A DNA stretch of 64,000 nucleotides. Origin: Gordius sp. MW1. Taxonomy: Eukaryota; Nematomorpha; Gordioida; Gordea; Gordiidae. Made by a program: the position numbers and the translations under genes. Shown here piece after piece: positions 63,461 to 64,000 of the stretch. The DNA is taken from assembly GCA_964036665.1 (NCBI GenBank), contig OZ038527.1:27129901-27193900 (forward strand), written 5' to 3'. Numbering within the stretch: position 1 is the first letter of the stretch; each line of letters starts with the position of its first letter. The notes beneath the pieces are model-generated. The model searched no databases. It saw only the letters and a list, made by a program, of their open reading frames with translations, and had not been told where the DNA came from.

Positions 63461-63790
63461 TATGTTATGTGCCAATGACATAGTATGCGAAGAGACAAAG
63501 GAGAAAGTGTTCAAGAATGGTCAAAGCGCTTAGCTGGATATGGTTTAAAGGTCAACGATCAAAAACAGTATACATGAAGGTGAACCTTATAGGAACCCCA
63601 TCGCTAGATGACCATACAAAGGACAATAGACATCTTTACATACCTCGGCTCGATGCTACATCAAGAGAGAGGTTGCGCAACAGAAGTCAATGTCCGAATT
63701 CTAAAGGATGGCTTAGATGGCGAAGTATATCCGATGTAATTTACCACAAGAAATTGCAACGAAGGTATATAGTTGCTAAACAATAACTTT
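63461..63790 (+). pseudogene. RTE-like retroposon, piece 4: RT catalytic region onward
   Basis: Starts with the remainder of the catalytic motif (MLCANDIVCEETKEKV, the place of YADDIVL), then a frame at 63517-63786 with KRLAGYGLKVNDQK-like and TVYMKVNLIG sequence. The motif reads AND rather than ADD, so the catalytic aspartate pair is not intact. The element fades out near 63790. Confidence 0.8.
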
Positions 63791-64000
63791 TATTTCCTGG
63801 CTAAGGCTCAATAAAAGGATAAAGTTTAATAATATCATCATATTTTAACATAATGAATATATTGAGATCTTATATAATAACGTTAAAATAATGGCAAAAA
63901 TGCAAGAGTAAACTTTTGAAAATACATTGATTATAACAAGTAATATCTGAACAATATAAATACCATTAAATAGGCATTTTTGTTCGAAGAACATAAAAGT
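63791..64000. other. End of window
   Basis: AT-rich, nothing recognised. Confidence 0.3.

Overview
This window comes from an AT-rich metazoan genome, most likely an invertebrate. It shows spliced genes with GT-AG introns, an animal-type selenoprotein, a eukaryotic tRNA with a T-run terminator, and dense, nested DNA transposons. I cannot place it to phylum from sequence alone. Most of the real coding sequence sits in short exons, so the gene models below were built exon by exon from splice sites, intron phase and family similarity.

Left part (1-24 kb). A complete dynamin-related protein 1 gene (DRP1/DNM1L) runs on + from 296 to 17313 in about 19 exons. A three-exon gene of unknown function (minus, 14941 to 12433) is nested antisense in its last large intron. 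Converging on it from the right is a five-exon minus gene (23924 to 17909) for a small secreted cysteine-rich protein with GCC2/GCC3 (ephrin-receptor-like) repeats. The introns hold foldback MITEs, a Helitron helicase remnant and a reverse-transcriptase element.

Middle (24-47 kb). 24-32.8 kb is a transposon graveyard with hAT remnants and a second copy of the 18.5-20.2 kb RT element. A methionine sulfoxide reductase B1 gene (minus, 33519 to 32945) has an in-frame TGA at the selenocysteine position, a plausible SECIS element just after its stop codon, and a tRNA-Thr(CGT) gene inside intron 1. Next comes a PM20D1-like M20 peptidase/amidase gene (minus, 46066 to 36513), whose introns carry a three-layer transposon nest. 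A partial TTF-type zinc-finger (hAT-derived) gene lies at 47.7-47.0 kb.

Right part (48.9-64 kb). There is a degraded 18S rRNA fragment, a piggyBac remnant, and a 4.4-kb Gypsy-type LTR retrotransposon (minus) whose two LTRs read as identical, with a 5-bp target duplication and one frameshift in pol. At the end, one RTE-like retroposon is split into four pieces by later insertions, two of which have recognisable target-site duplications.

Housekeeping genes (DRP1, MSRB1, PM20D1-like) are interspersed with several MITE families and I see no operon-like or defence-like gene cluster. I found no convincing new multi-gene system. The most interesting items are the selenoprotein with its compact SECIS, the unrecognised antisense nested gene with a 100-bp-arm hairpin in its intron, the MITEs that share a CCCTAA-containing core but have different termini, and the readable order of nested insertions.
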